Assembly: GCF_002943525.1 (NCBI RefSeq)
Contig: NZ_CP025394.1
Span: 1,674,001-1,738,000 of the forward strand
Direction of reading: 5' to 3'
From: Kitasatospora sp. MMS16-BH015
GTDB taxonomy: Bacteria > Actinomycetota > Actinomycetes > Streptomycetales > Streptomycetaceae
DNA length: 64,000 nucleotides
Shown piece after piece: positions 36,945-46,221 of this stretch (position 1 is its first letter; each line of letters opens with the position of its first letter). Made by a program: the position numbers and the translations under genes. The notes beneath the pieces were generated by a model. The model saw only the letters and a list, made by a program, of their open reading frames with translations. It did no database searches and had not been told where the DNA came from.

Positions 36945-38351
36945 ATGGCCGCGCACGCCACCACCACCCGCGCCGGCGCACCAGCAGCCGCCCCCGACGG
37001 CTCCGCCGATCCGGCGAGCCGGTCGGGCGGCGGCCGGAGGGGGAGCCAAGTCGCCAAGAAGAAGGCCAAGTTCGACGCCGTCACGGTGCTGACCTGCTAC
37101 GTCTTCTTCGCGATGTTCATCCCGTCCAACCTCACCCTGCCCGGCATGGGCGGGGTCGGCACGCCGGCGAACGTGGTCGCCCTGCTCGGCCTGATGTGGT
37201 TCCTGGCGGCCTGGCTCGCCGAGAAGCTCGTGCCGGCCCCGGGCACCCGGGCACCCCGGATCGCCATGGTGATCTTCGCGACCTCGGTGCTGCTCGGCTA
37301 CATCGCCTGCGCCGGCCGCCCCGCCATCACCAAGGAGATGCAGGGCGCCGACCGGGGGTTGATCGCCTTACTCGCCTGGACCAGCCTGGTGGCCGTCTCC
37401 TCGGCGGGCATCCCCAGCCGCGAGCGCCTGTACGCGCTGCTGCGCCGCACCGTGGTGATGGCGAGCATCGTCGCGGCGCTCGGCTGGTACGACTTCCTGA
37501 CCCACAGCAACATCGCCAACTCGCTGCACATCCCCGGCCTCCAGTCGGCCAGCGCCGGCATCGACGCGATGACCAGGGGGGCCTTCACCCGGCCGCGCGG
37601 CACCACCGCGCACCCGCTGGAGTTCAGCGGGATGCTGTCGATGATGCTGCCCTTCGCCGTCCAACAGGCCTTCGACCCGGCCCGGTTCGACCGCGGCAGG
37701 CTGCGCCGCTGGCTGCCGGTGCTACTGATCGGCGGCGCGCTGCCGCTCTCCGTCTCGCGGACCGGCATCATCGGCGTGGTGGTCGCGCTCGGCACCATGC
37801 TGCCAGCCTGGCAGCCCAGGCGGCGCGGCTACGTGCTCGGGGCGGTCGGCTTCGGCGTGGTGGGCCTGGGCGCGGCGGTGCCGGGCCTGCTCTCCACGCT
37901 GACCGGGCTGTTCAGCTCCTTCTTCGCCAACTCCGACAGCTCGACCCAGGCCAGGGCCGGCGACTACGCCAAGATCTGGGAGTACATGCAGAGTTCACCG
38001 TGGTTCGGCCACGGGATGGGCACCTTCCTGCCCGAGCTCTACTTCTTCACCGACAACATGTACCTGAACGTCGCCGCCGAGTTGGGCGTGTACGGCGTCC
38101 TCGTGCTGGTGCTGATCTTCGTGGCCGGCATCCACAACGGCGGCGCCGCCCGGCGGCTCGCGCCGGACCAGCCGACCCGCGAGCTCGCGCAGTGCTTCGT
38201 CGCGGCGGCCACCGTCGCGCTGATCACCAGCGCCACCTTCGACTCCCTGGGGTTCCCGATGTTCGCCGGTATCTACTTCCTCCTGCTCGGGTGCGGGGGC
38301 AGCCTGCTCGGCTTCCTGCGGAGCAACTCACCTGCGGGGGCGGGCCGGTGA
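36945..38351 (+). CDS. Wzy-like polysaccharide polymerase / O-antigen ligase family
   Basis: 468 residues with a 45-residue polar N-terminus, then about 11 TM segments and the large periplasmic loop typical of Wzy_C/O-antigen ligase proteins (PRGTTAHPLEFSGMLSMMLP, AGDYAKIWEYMQSSPWFGHG, ELYFFTDNMYL). It would polymerise lipid-linked repeat units outside the membrane. A TTA codon lies at 37368-37370 (residue 142), predicting bldA dependence. It overlaps the flippase gene by GTGA. Confidence 0.85.
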   Translation: MAAHATTTRAGAPAAAPDGSADPASRSGGGRRGSQVAKKKAKFDAVTVLTCYVFFAMFIPSNLTLPGMGGVGTPANVVALLGLMWFLAAWLAEKLVPAPGTRAPRIAMVIFATSVLLGYIACAGRPAITKEMQGADRGLIALLAWTSLVAVSSAGIPSRERLYALLRRTVVMASIVAALGWYDFLTHSNIANSLHIPGLQSASAGIDAMTRGAFTRPRGTTAHPLEFSGMLSMMLPFAVQQAFDPARFDRGRLRRWLPVLLIGGALPLSVSRTGIIGVVVALGTMLPAWQPRRRGYVLGAVGFGVVGLGAAVPGLLSTLTGLFSSFFANSDSSTQARAGDYAKIWEYMQSSPWFGHGMGTFLPELYFFTDNMYLNVAAELGVYGVLVLVLIFVAGIHNGGAARRLAPDQPTRELAQCFVAAATVALITSATFDSLGFPMFAGIYFLLLGCGGSLLGFLRSNSPAGAGR

Positions 38352-39817
38352 GCCTCGGCGCCAAGGTCCGCTCCGGCGCCCGGTTGAGCCTGCTCAACAC
38401 CGTGGTGATCCGGATCGGCAACTTCGCCGCGGGCGTGGTGCTCGCCCGCACCCTGCTCGGCCCGCGCGAGTGGGGCCTGTACGCCACCGGCATGGTGGCC
38501 CTGGGCGTGCTGCTCTCGGCCAACGAGATGGGCGTCAGCCTGGCGATCGTCCGCTGGGACCGGGACGTGCGCGAGTTCGCGCCCACGGTGATGACCCTCT
38601 CGGTGCTCTCCAGCAGCATCCTCTACGCCGCGCTCTACGCGGCGGCCCCGACCACCGCCCGCCTGCTCGGCTCGCCGGACGCCACCGGGATGCTCCGGGT
38701 GCTCTGCGTCTCGGTGGTGATCGACGGCCTGGCCTGCGTGCCGAACCAGATCATCGCCAGGGAGTTCCGCCAAGGCGCCCGGATGGTGCTCGACCTGCTC
38801 AACTTCCTGGTCACCACCGGCACCACGCTCGCCCTGGCCTACTCGGGCGCGGGCGCGATGAGCTTCGCCTGGGGCGCCCTGGTCGGCAACCTGTGCGCAC
38901 TGGCCGGCTGTGCCGTGGTGGTGCCGGGCGCGCTGCGCCCGGGCTGGTCGACCGCGGAGGCCAAGGCGCTGGTCACGTTCGGCCTGCCGCTGGCCGGGGC
39001 CAGCCTGCTGGTGCTGGCCATGCTCAACGTGGACTCGGTGGTCACCGGCGCCCTGCTCGGCCCGATCGCGCTCGGCTTCTACCAGCTGGCCTTCAACGTC
39101 TCCAGCTGGCCGGTCCGTTCGATCTCCGAGGCGGCCCGCCGGATCTCCTTCGCCGGCTTCTCCCGGGTGGCCGGCTCCCCCGCCGCGCTGGCCGACGCCT
39201 TCGGCCGGGGCCTGGGCCTGCTGATGGCCGCGGCGGTACCGCCCTGCGTGCTGCTCGCCACCCTGGCCGCGCCCGCCCTGGACACCATCTACGGCCCGCG
39301 CTGGGCCGCCGCCGCCGGGGTGCTGCGCTTCCTCGCGCTGCTGGGACTGCTGCGGATCGCCTACGAGTTGGCCTACGACTGCCTGGCCGCGGCGGGCCGC
39401 CGCAGCTCGCTGATCGGAGTGCAGGGCGTCTGGCTGATCGCACTCGTCCCGGTGCTGCTCTACGGCGCCCACCTGCGCGGCATCGCGGGGGTCGGGGCCG
39501 GCCACGTGCTGGTCGCGGCCCTGGTCGCCGGGCCGGCCTTCCTCTGGGGTCTGCGCCGCGAGGGCATCGGCCCGGCGGTGGTGGCCCGGGCCTGCCTGCG
39601 GCCGTTCATCGGGGGGCTGGTGATGGCCGCGCTGTCGATCGCGGTCTACCGCTGGACCGGCGAGACCCGCTGGGGCATGTTCGTGGCGGGCGCCGTGGCG
39701 CTGGCCGGCTACCTGCCGATCGTGCTGCCGATGCGGCGGCTGCTGCGGGCCGAGACGCCCGCCGAACCCGAACTGACCATCCAGCAACCGGCGATGGCCG
39801 GGGACGGAGAGCGGTGA
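38348..39817 (+). CDS. Wzx-like lipid-linked oligosaccharide flippase
   Basis: 489 residues from a GTG overlapping the wzy stop. About 14 hydrophobic segments of the MOP/Polysacc_synt superfamily (LSLLNTVVIRIGNFAAGVVLARTL at the start, then VIDGLACVPNQIIAREF). It flips undecaprenyl-linked repeat units to the outer face. The GTGA overlap at its end couples it to the GT2 gene. Confidence 0.85.
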   Translation: MSLGAKVRSGARLSLLNTVVIRIGNFAAGVVLARTLLGPREWGLYATGMVALGVLLSANEMGVSLAIVRWDRDVREFAPTVMTLSVLSSSILYAALYAAAPTTARLLGSPDATGMLRVLCVSVVIDGLACVPNQIIAREFRQGARMVLDLLNFLVTTGTTLALAYSGAGAMSFAWGALVGNLCALAGCAVVVPGALRPGWSTAEAKALVTFGLPLAGASLLVLAMLNVDSVVTGALLGPIALGFYQLAFNVSSWPVRSISEAARRISFAGFSRVAGSPAALADAFGRGLGLLMAAAVPPCVLLATLAAPALDTIYGPRWAAAAGVLRFLALLGLLRIAYELAYDCLAAAGRRSSLIGVQGVWLIALVPVLLYGAHLRGIAGVGAGHVLVAALVAGPAFLWGLRREGIGPAVVARACLRPFIGGLVMAALSIAVYRWTGETRWGMFVAGAVALAGYLPIVLPMRRLLRAETPAEPELTIQQPAMAGDGER

Positions 39818-40599
39818 ACGCGCTGCGGCACGGCAAGCGGCTCCTGCGGGAGACCGTCGGCTTCCTGCGCCTGATGGAGGCGCGCAACAAGGTGGTGCTC
39901 GGCCGCACCGCGCTCGCCCTGCGCAGGCAGGAGGACGCGGAGGTGGCCCGCCTCAAGGCCGAACTGGGCGCCCTGCCCCAGGTGTTGGTCACCACCGTGA
40001 TCCCGACCTACCGCCGGCCGGAGGGCCTGCGCCGGGCGGTGGCCTCGGCGCTGGCGCAGACGGTCAAGGACCAGCTGGTGATCGTGGTGGACGACGGCGC
40101 GGGCCTGCCCGAACTCCCGTTGGACCACCGCCTGGTGGCCGTCAGCCTGAGCCGCAACTGCGCGGTGGCCGGGGTGGTGCGCAACGTCGGCATCCGGCTG
40201 ACCGACTCGCGGTACGTGGCCTTCCTGGACGACGACAACGAGTGGGAGCCCGACCACCTGGAGCAGGCGCTGGCCGCGCTGCAGGCCCCCGGCGGGCCGG
40301 ACGCGGTCTACACCGCACTGCGCCGCACCCACCCCGACGGCACCGAACTCGACGTGCTCTCGGTACCCTTCGACCGGCACCACGCGGCCGAGGAGGGTTT
40401 CCTGGACACCAACGCGGTGGTCGCGCGGCGCACCAAGGCCCTGCACTTCAGCCGGCTGCGCCGCACTCCCGAGGTCGTCCCCCGTGAGGACTGGGAGCTG
40501 GTCTTCCGGTACAGCCGCCACCACCGGGTGGCGCACCTGCCCGTCCCGACCGTCCGCTACCTCGTCAACCCCGAGAGCTACTGGAGCAACTGGTCCTGA
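39814..40599 (+). CDS. Glycosyltransferase family 2
   Basis: 261 residues from the GTG at 39814 overlapping the flippase stop. A helical N-terminus of 55 residues precedes a GT-A domain with TTVIPTYRRPEGL, VIVVDDGAG and the DXD motif AFLDDDNEW, and a late EDWELVFRY acceptor-side motif. It would add one sugar to the lipid-linked repeat unit. It ends the plus-strand operon, converging with the methyltransferase. Confidence 0.85.
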   Translation: MNALRHGKRLLRETVGFLRLMEARNKVVLGRTALALRRQEDAEVARLKAELGALPQVLVTTVIPTYRRPEGLRRAVASALAQTVKDQLVIVVDDGAGLPELPLDHRLVAVSLSRNCAVAGVVRNVGIRLTDSRYVAFLDDDNEWEPDHLEQALAALQAPGGPDAVYTALRRTHPDGTELDVLSVPFDRHHAAEEGFLDTNAVVARRTKALHFSRLRRTPEVVPREDWELVFRYSRHHRVAHLPVPTVRYLVNPESYWSNWS

Positions 40600-40606
40600 A
40601 CCAGCG

Positions 40607-41581
40607 TCACTTCGGCTCGCAGACCATGAATACGAAGTCGTGGCCGAGCGAGTCGAGCACGGCGTCCTCGGCCGCGAAGCAGCGCTGCACCAGCGCCTCC
40701 GTCTCGGCCGAGCCGTCGCGGAAGTGCTGGGCGATGCCGGAGAGCGCCACGTGCAGCACGGTGCCGCCGTACGGGCGCTCCTCGAGCACGGTGTAGCGCT
40801 CGCGCAGCGCGGGCAGCAGCCGGCCGGCGTCCACCGCCTCCGAGGGGTCGTCCAGCCGCATCGAGAGCAGGCTGGGCCGCACGGCCCGCCGCTTGATCCG
40901 GCCGTCCACCAACCGGCGCCGTTCCTCGGGGAGTTGGGAGAGCAACGCGTCCACGGCGCGCAGCTGCCCGTCGGTCCACTGGAACTTGGTGGGGCCGACG
41001 AACTCGTCCACCAGCAGCAGCCCGCCCGGCTTCAGCAGCCCGGCGATCCTCCCCATGGTCTCGTCCAGCCGGTCGAAGTGGTGCAGCGACTGGAGGCCGA
41101 GCACCACGTCGTAGGTCTCCCCCGCCTCCAGCAGCTCGGCCACGTCGGCGGTGCGGAACTCCAGCACCCCGTCCAGGCCGAGCTCGCGGGCCTGGCCGGT
41201 GGCGTAGTCGATCCGGTCCGGGGAGATGTCGATGCCGGTGATCCGCTCGAAGGCGCCGGTGCGGGCCCAGATCACCTCGTTGCCGCCGGTGCCGCAGCCG
41301 AGCGAGAGGGCACGCAACCTGCCGCGCCCGGCCAGCCACTTGTCGGCCACGTGCTGCGGGAAGCCCACCGCCGGGTCACCACTGGCGAAGGTGTTCCAGC
41401 GGCGCACCACCTGCGGCACGGCCCACCACTCCTGGAGCGAGGGATCGACGGCGGACCAGTGCTCGACCACGCGCTCGGTGCCGCGCACCCGCACCTTGGA
41501 GACCAGCTTGTCCAGCTGTCCGCGCCGCAGCTTGCGGCCGACCCGGGCGGCGTCGTGCCGGTTGACCAGATTGTTGAACAC
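40607..41581 (-). CDS. SAM-dependent methyltransferase
   Basis: 324 residues from the GTG at 41581 behind AGGGAG. Class I fold: motif I LSLGCGTGGNEV (93-104), GIDISPDRIDYA, then VVLGLQSLHHFDRLDE and LLKPGGLLLVDEFVG. Its place among glycosyltransferases suggests it caps or decorates a sugar of the polymer. The N-terminal 90 residues are an extra helical part. It follows the GT2 gene at 42663 on the same strand. Confidence 0.85.
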   Translation of the reverse strand: MFNNLVNRHDAARVGRKLRRGQLDKLVSKVRVRGTERVVEHWSAVDPSLQEWWAVPQVVRRWNTFASGDPAVGFPQHVADKWLAGRGRLRALSLGCGTGGNEVIWARTGAFERITGIDISPDRIDYATGQARELGLDGVLEFRTADVAELLEAGETYDVVLGLQSLHHFDRLDETMGRIAGLLKPGGLLLVDEFVGPTKFQWTDGQLRAVDALLSQLPEERRRLVDGRIKRRAVRPSLLSMRLDDPSEAVDAGRLLPALRERYTVLEERPYGGTVLHVALSGIAQHFRDGSAETEALVQRCFAAEDAVLDSLGHDFVFMVCEPK

Positions 41582-41616
41582 ACCAAACTCCCTTGCAGCC
41601 AACGCCCTTGAGATGA

Positions 41617-42663
41617 TCAGATACCGCGCAGCCGCCAGGACCGCCACCAGAGCCGCTCGCGCACCTTGGAGACCACGGCGGTGAGCACCAGCGGCTGCAG
41701 GTACGGCATCGCCTTGGCGCCGATCGCGCGGCGCAGCAGCAGGCCCTTGTACTCGGGCAGGGCGCGGTAGTTCGGCCAGCACTCGGCGGCGAAGGCGATC
41801 AGGTCGGCCTCCGGCACCACGTCGGTGCGGCCGCGGTCGTAGGCGCGCACGGCGCGGCGCAGCGCGATCCGGGCCAGCTTGCGGTTGACGGTGTCGGCCA
41901 GCTTGGCCCGGTTCTGCAGGTGCTCGGCGCAGCCGCTGAGCACGGCGTCGTAGGCCACCTTGTTCTGCCGCAGGTCGTCCATCTGGCCGCCGAACTCGGT
42001 GGCCGACATGTTGTTGCCGTGCTTGCGGTAGTACGCCTGGTCGACGCCCCGGAGGTAGCCCACGTCGGCCCGGGAGGCCAGCCGCATCCACATCTCCACG
42101 TCGCCGGCGTGCGGGAGTTCCGGGTCGTAGCCGCCGACCTCGCGCTGGAGCGCGGTGCGCACCACCACCTCGGGGGAGGTGATGCAGCCGTGCGCCTCCT
42201 TGAACCGCCGGGCCAGCCACCACTGGCCGGGGAAGACGGTGGTGCCGCGCAGCTCGGTGCGGGCGGGCGGCAGCGGGCTGCCGTGCTGGAAGTGGATCGG
42301 GTGGCCGTAGGCGAAGCCGACCTCGGGGTGCGCGTCGAGCAGGGCCACGGCCCGGGTGAGCGCGCCGGGGGTGAGCCGGTCGTCGGCCGAGAGCAGCACG
42401 GTGTAGTCGCCGTCGGCCCACTCCAGCAGGCCCTCGTTGTAGGTGGCGATGTGCCCCTTGTTGACGGCGTGCACCCGCACCTCGATCCGCGGGTCCTTGG
42501 CGGCCAGCGCCAGGGCGGCCTCGGCGGAGTCGTCGGGTGAGCAGTCGTCGATGATCAACACCCTGACGTCCAGACCCGGTTGCTCGTCGAGCACGCTGCT
42601 GACGCAGTCGGCGAGATAGTGGCCGTACTTGTAGCACGGGATCACCACGCTGACGGAGCTCAC
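41617..42663 (-). CDS. Glycosyltransferase family 2
   Basis: 348 residues from a GTG. GT-A domain at the N-terminus with VVIPCYKYGHYL, VLIIDDCSPDD and the DXD motif LLSADDRLTP, then HAGDVEMWMRLA. A C-terminal basic and Trp-rich tail (RLWWRSWRLRGI) may bind the membrane. Probably one operon with the methyltransferase downstream. Confidence 0.87.
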   Translation of the reverse strand: MSSVSVVIPCYKYGHYLADCVSSVLDEQPGLDVRVLIIDDCSPDDSAEAALALAAKDPRIEVRVHAVNKGHIATYNEGLLEWADGDYTVLLSADDRLTPGALTRAVALLDAHPEVGFAYGHPIHFQHGSPLPPARTELRGTTVFPGQWWLARRFKEAHGCITSPEVVVRTALQREVGGYDPELPHAGDVEMWMRLASRADVGYLRGVDQAYYRKHGNNMSATEFGGQMDDLRQNKVAYDAVLSGCAEHLQNRAKLADTVNRKLARIALRRAVRAYDRGRTDVVPEADLIAFAAECWPNYRALPEYKGLLLRRAIGAKAMPYLQPLVLTAVVSKVRERLWWRSWRLRGI

Positions 42664-42702
42664 GTTCGAAGGTCCTCTCTCAAAGGGGAGTTGTGGTGCG
42701 GC

Positions 42703-42732
42703 GGGCCCGGGAGCGCGGTGGCTCCCGGGCCC
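42703..42732 (-). terminator. Terminator of the large DUF4082 gene
   Basis: Perfect 12-bp stem (42703-42714 with 42721-42732) and a 6-nt loop just after the minus-strand gene ending at 42769. A 29-bp near-exact direct repeat (42732-42760 and 42761-42789) adjoins it and overlaps the gene's 3' end. Confidence 0.75.
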
Positions 42733-42768
42733 GGTCGGGTCAGCTGATCGGTCCGCTGCCCGGTCGGG

Positions 42769-45700
42769 TCAGCTGGTCGGTTCGCTGCCCGGTGTCGCGG
42801 TGGTCGGGCCGTTGGCCACGCCCAGCAGGCCCCCCAGCAGCTTCTCGAGCGGAGTCAAGAGGCTGTCCAGGAGCGGGAGCTGTAACGAGGTCACGGGCGC
42901 GCCCGCCGGGCGGACGTTGGTGAAGACCGGGTCCACCCAGTAGTTGGTCGAGTTGAAGGTGCTGGTCGGGAAGCCGGTGGCACCGTACTTGTAGATGCCG
43001 TTGGCGCTGCCCGTGGCGTCCGGGGTGGCCCGCAGCGGGTAGTTGGAGTAGCCGTTGGCGAAGTACCCGTTGCTGCCGGAGTAGTGGCCCTTGGGTGCGA
43101 AGTACGAGACCACGTAGTTCGTGCCGGCCGTGACGGCGACCGGGGTGGTGAAGGTCAACTGCTGCCAGCCGGAGGCCGTCTCGCCGGAGAACGAGCCGGT
43201 GGCGAGCTGGGTGCCGGTGTTGGACCAGAGCGTACCGGTGTGGGTGCCGGTGTTGGCCACCGACTTGTAGAACCGGACGCCGGTGATCCAGCCGTTGATC
43301 GACGGGGTGAAGCGGGTGCCGAGCTCGACGGCGGTGGCGTCACCGGAGTCGAGCGAGGCGGGTGCGGTGGCGGAGTTCCACAGCGTGCAGGGGCAGGTGA
43401 CGGTGGGCGGGGTGGGGCTGGTGGTGAAGCTCCAGGTCTTCGGCGCCGCCATGGTGTTGCCCCACGGGTCGTTGGCGCTGACCGTGGCGGTGTAGGTGGT
43501 GCCGAGCGCCAGCTGCCCGTTGGGGCGCAGCGTGGCGGTGGCGGTGGCGGTGTCGTAGCTCACGGCGGCGGAGACCGCGCCGCCGCCACCGGTGAGGGTG
43601 AAGTTGAGCGTCTTGGAGTCGATGGTGTGGTTGAAGGTGGCCGTCGGGCTGGCCGTGATGGCCACCCCGGTGCTGCCGGCCACCGGGGTGACGGCGGTGA
43701 CGGCCGGCGGGATGGTGGTGTTGGCCGAGGTGTCGAGCACCGCGTCCACCCAGTAGTTGGAGCTGTGGTAGCTGCTGTTGGGGAAGCCGCCGCCGGTGTT
43801 GTACCGGTAGAGGGCGTTGTCCCCGTCGGCCCCCGCCATCAACGCCTTGATCGGGTCGATCCCGGCGCCCTGCCCGGTGAAGTAGCCGTCGTCGTACGAG
43901 TAGTGGCCGTTCGGGGCGTAGTAGGAGGCGATGTAGGTGGTGTTGGCCTTGACCGGCACGGGCTGGGCGAAGGTGAGCTGCTGCCAGCCGGAGGCGGTCT
44001 CCCCGGTGAAGGTGCCGGTGCCGAGCAGGGTGCCGTCACTGGCCCAGAGGCTGCCGGTGTGGGTGCCGGTGTTCAGCGCCGACTTGTAGAACCGCACGCC
44101 GGTGACCGAACCGTTCACCGTGGTACGGAACTTGACCCCGAGCTCGATCGCGCCGGCGTCGCCGGAGTCGGCGTGGGCGGGCACCGCGGAGCTCGGCCAG
44201 ACGGTGCAGGGGCACTGCTGCGGGCCGACGGTCAGCGGCACGGTCACGGTGGTGCCGTTGCGCACCGAGTCGTTGACCCCGCGCACCAGGATCTGGGTCG
44301 GGCCCTGGGTCAGCGGGGTCCAGGTGTAGCTCCAGGTGGTGGTGCCGGTGGCGCCCTTCCAGGTGGTGCCGCCGTCCACCGAGACCTCGACCCGGGCCAC
44401 CACGCCGGGCACGCCCGGGGCGGAGAAGCCGAGGTCGGCAGCGGTGCCGGAGACGGTGACCGGCTTCTGCACCGGCACCGTGGCGCCGGAGGCGGGGGCG
44501 GAGACCAGCACGGTCGGGCCGCCGGTCTCGGTGCTCGCCGCGGCCGCGGTCAGCCCGCTCTGCAGCGTGGTGGGCTGGGCGCCCATGTCGGCCAGCAGGT
44601 TCACCGTGGCCTGCTGCATCCGCGGGTCCTCGGTGGTGGTGTTGCCCACGTGCAGGGTGTCCAGGCCCCAGGACCACTGCACCGTGCCGGCCCCGAAGAC
44701 CAGCGCGCCCGAGCTCGGGTCACGGTAGAGGGTGGGGCTGTGGGTGGCCACGCCGTTGGCGTAGGTGTTGCCGTTGTCCTGCAGCATGTTGCCGTCGTTG
44801 ATGGCCACCGTGGTGGAGGACAGGTCGATCGCGCCCGGCGGCCGGAAGCCGTTGTCCACGTCCGAGTCCCACTCGTAGCCGAGCGTCCCGGTCGGGAAGG
44901 TGGCCACCTGCCCGGCGGGCAGGGTGGTGATCGAGGTGTTCCGCCAGAACCGCAGCTTGCCGAAGGCGGCCGGCACCGTCATGGCGTCGTTGCGGTACCC
45001 GTTGACCTGGAACAGCTGCCCGGTGAGCGCGTTCTGCGGCTTGCCGCCGCCGCGTCCGGCCCCGACCGGGTCCATCCAGGTGCCGGTCCACTGACCGCTC
45101 GGGTCGGGCACTCCGTCCACGCCGGGGATCTGCAGCTTGGTCTCCTTGTAGCAGACCAGGGTGCGGTACGAAGTCCCGGACGCGTCGATGGAGTTCTCGA
45201 ACCGGGTGCGCCAGAACATCTCGTTGGCCGAGAAGAAGGCCAGGTTGACCCCGGCCGCCCGGGCCGCGGTCACGTTGTCGCGCTGGGCCTGGTTCCAGTA
45301 CTCGTCATGGCCGTTGGACAGGAAGACCTTGTGGTTCTGGAGCAGCACGCCCTTGGTCGACACGTCGATGCCGCTCAGGTAGCTGACGTCGTAGCCGTTG
45401 CGCTCCAGCCAGCCGATCATCGAGTACTCGGAGCCGTAGATGCCGTTGTCGGCGCCAATGTCCAGCGGACGGTTGTAACTCACCTTGTACGCGCGGCCGT
45501 CGGGCGCGGGCCCGGAGCCGTTGTACAGGTTCTGGCCGCCCCACTGGTTGTACGCCTGCCAGGTCTGGTCCGAGGTCTGCACCACGACGTCGGAGTGGCT
45601 GGACTCGTCCCGGATGATGATCGGGTACGGCATCAGGCCACTGCCGTCGGCCTGCTGGATGTTGGCCAGGTAGAGCCCGGAGACGGCGTCGGCGGGCACC

Positions 45701-46194
45701 TGCCAGGTCACGGTGGTGGTCCAGTTGCCGCAGTCCACCAGGCCGGTGGAGGCGTCCGAGAGGCAGTTGGGCTGGGTCTTGGCCGGGTAGGTGGCGGTGG
45801 GCGAACTGGGCATCTTGCGGGCCCGGTTGCCCTGGTACCAGCCGAGCCGGTAGATCTCGATCTGGTACGCGGTGGGCGAGTTCACCTTGAACTCGACGGT
45901 GTCACCCGGCTTGTAGCTCTCGTGGGCGGTGAAGCCCTGGATGGCCCCCCAGGCGTTCGGGGAGTACCAGTCCGACACCGGATCGCCCGGCTTGCTGTTC
46001 TCGCAGGCCACCTTGTTCACCACCGGGGTGGCGCACGGGTCCCCGGCGGCGTGCGCGGGAAGCGCCGTCAGGGTGGTGGCTCCGAGCAGCAGGACTCCGG
46101 CGAGCAGCGCCCGGGGGAAGCGGCCGATCGCGCGGATTCGGTGAGCTACGGATGTTCTCCACGGCGGTCGGCCCGCCGTGCTGCCGATCTTCAT
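42769..46194 (-). CDS. Large secreted protein: N,N-dimethylformamidase-like, Ig-like and two DUF4082 domains
   Basis: 1141 residues. Signal peptide with cleavage after ALPAHA (about residue 49). Residues 55-555 match the domain known from N,N-dimethylformamidase large subunit (FTAHESYKPGDTVEFKV, YRLGWYQGNRARKM, FLSNGHDEYWNQAQRDNV). An Ig-like domain (about 565-660), DUF4082 (about 670-815), a Big_5-type Ig domain (about 830-920) and a second DUF4082 (about 930-1090) follow. The end is short and Leu-rich. Many proteins of this build sit in actinobacterial exopolysaccharide loci; the activity is unproven. TTA codon 1104 (42883-42885) predicts bldA dependence. Confidence 0.8.
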   Translation of the reverse strand: MKIGSTAGRPPWRTSVAHRIRAIGRFPRALLAGVLLLGATTLTALPAHAAGDPCATPVVNKVACENSKPGDPVSDWYSPNAWGAIQGFTAHESYKPGDTVEFKVNSPTAYQIEIYRLGWYQGNRARKMPSSPTATYPAKTQPNCLSDASTGLVDCGNWTTTVTWQVPADAVSGLYLANIQQADGSGLMPYPIIIRDESSHSDVVVQTSDQTWQAYNQWGGQNLYNGSGPAPDGRAYKVSYNRPLDIGADNGIYGSEYSMIGWLERNGYDVSYLSGIDVSTKGVLLQNHKVFLSNGHDEYWNQAQRDNVTAARAAGVNLAFFSANEMFWRTRFENSIDASGTSYRTLVCYKETKLQIPGVDGVPDPSGQWTGTWMDPVGAGRGGGKPQNALTGQLFQVNGYRNDAMTVPAAFGKLRFWRNTSITTLPAGQVATFPTGTLGYEWDSDVDNGFRPPGAIDLSSTTVAINDGNMLQDNGNTYANGVATHSPTLYRDPSSGALVFGAGTVQWSWGLDTLHVGNTTTEDPRMQQATVNLLADMGAQPTTLQSGLTAAAASTETGGPTVLVSAPASGATVPVQKPVTVSGTAADLGFSAPGVPGVVARVEVSVDGGTTWKGATGTTTWSYTWTPLTQGPTQILVRGVNDSVRNGTTVTVPLTVGPQQCPCTVWPSSAVPAHADSGDAGAIELGVKFRTTVNGSVTGVRFYKSALNTGTHTGSLWASDGTLLGTGTFTGETASGWQQLTFAQPVPVKANTTYIASYYAPNGHYSYDDGYFTGQGAGIDPIKALMAGADGDNALYRYNTGGGFPNSSYHSSNYWVDAVLDTSANTTIPPAVTAVTPVAGSTGVAITASPTATFNHTIDSKTLNFTLTGGGGAVSAAVSYDTATATATLRPNGQLALGTTYTATVSANDPWGNTMAAPKTWSFTTSPTPPTVTCPCTLWNSATAPASLDSGDATAVELGTRFTPSINGWITGVRFYKSVANTGTHTGTLWSNTGTQLATGSFSGETASGWQQLTFTTPVAVTAGTNYVVSYFAPKGHYSGSNGYFANGYSNYPLRATPDATGSANGIYKYGATGFPTSTFNSTNYWVDPVFTNVRPAGAPVTSLQLPLLDSLLTPLEKLLGGLLGVANGPTTATPGSEPTS

Positions 46195-46221
46195 GTGTTG
46201 TTCTCCCCTAGTTGTGCAGGC

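Noticed and set aside
35504..38347. 5' extension of the flippase frame (total 1437 codons from 35504)
   Set aside because: The first 948 codons are a shadow of the Wzz- and Wzy-like genes; real similarity begins at the GTG at 38348.
42732..42789. Attachment site or target-site duplication
   Set aside because: The 29-bp direct repeats are adjacent, overlap a gene end, and no integrase or transposase is near; simple tandem duplication is more likely.
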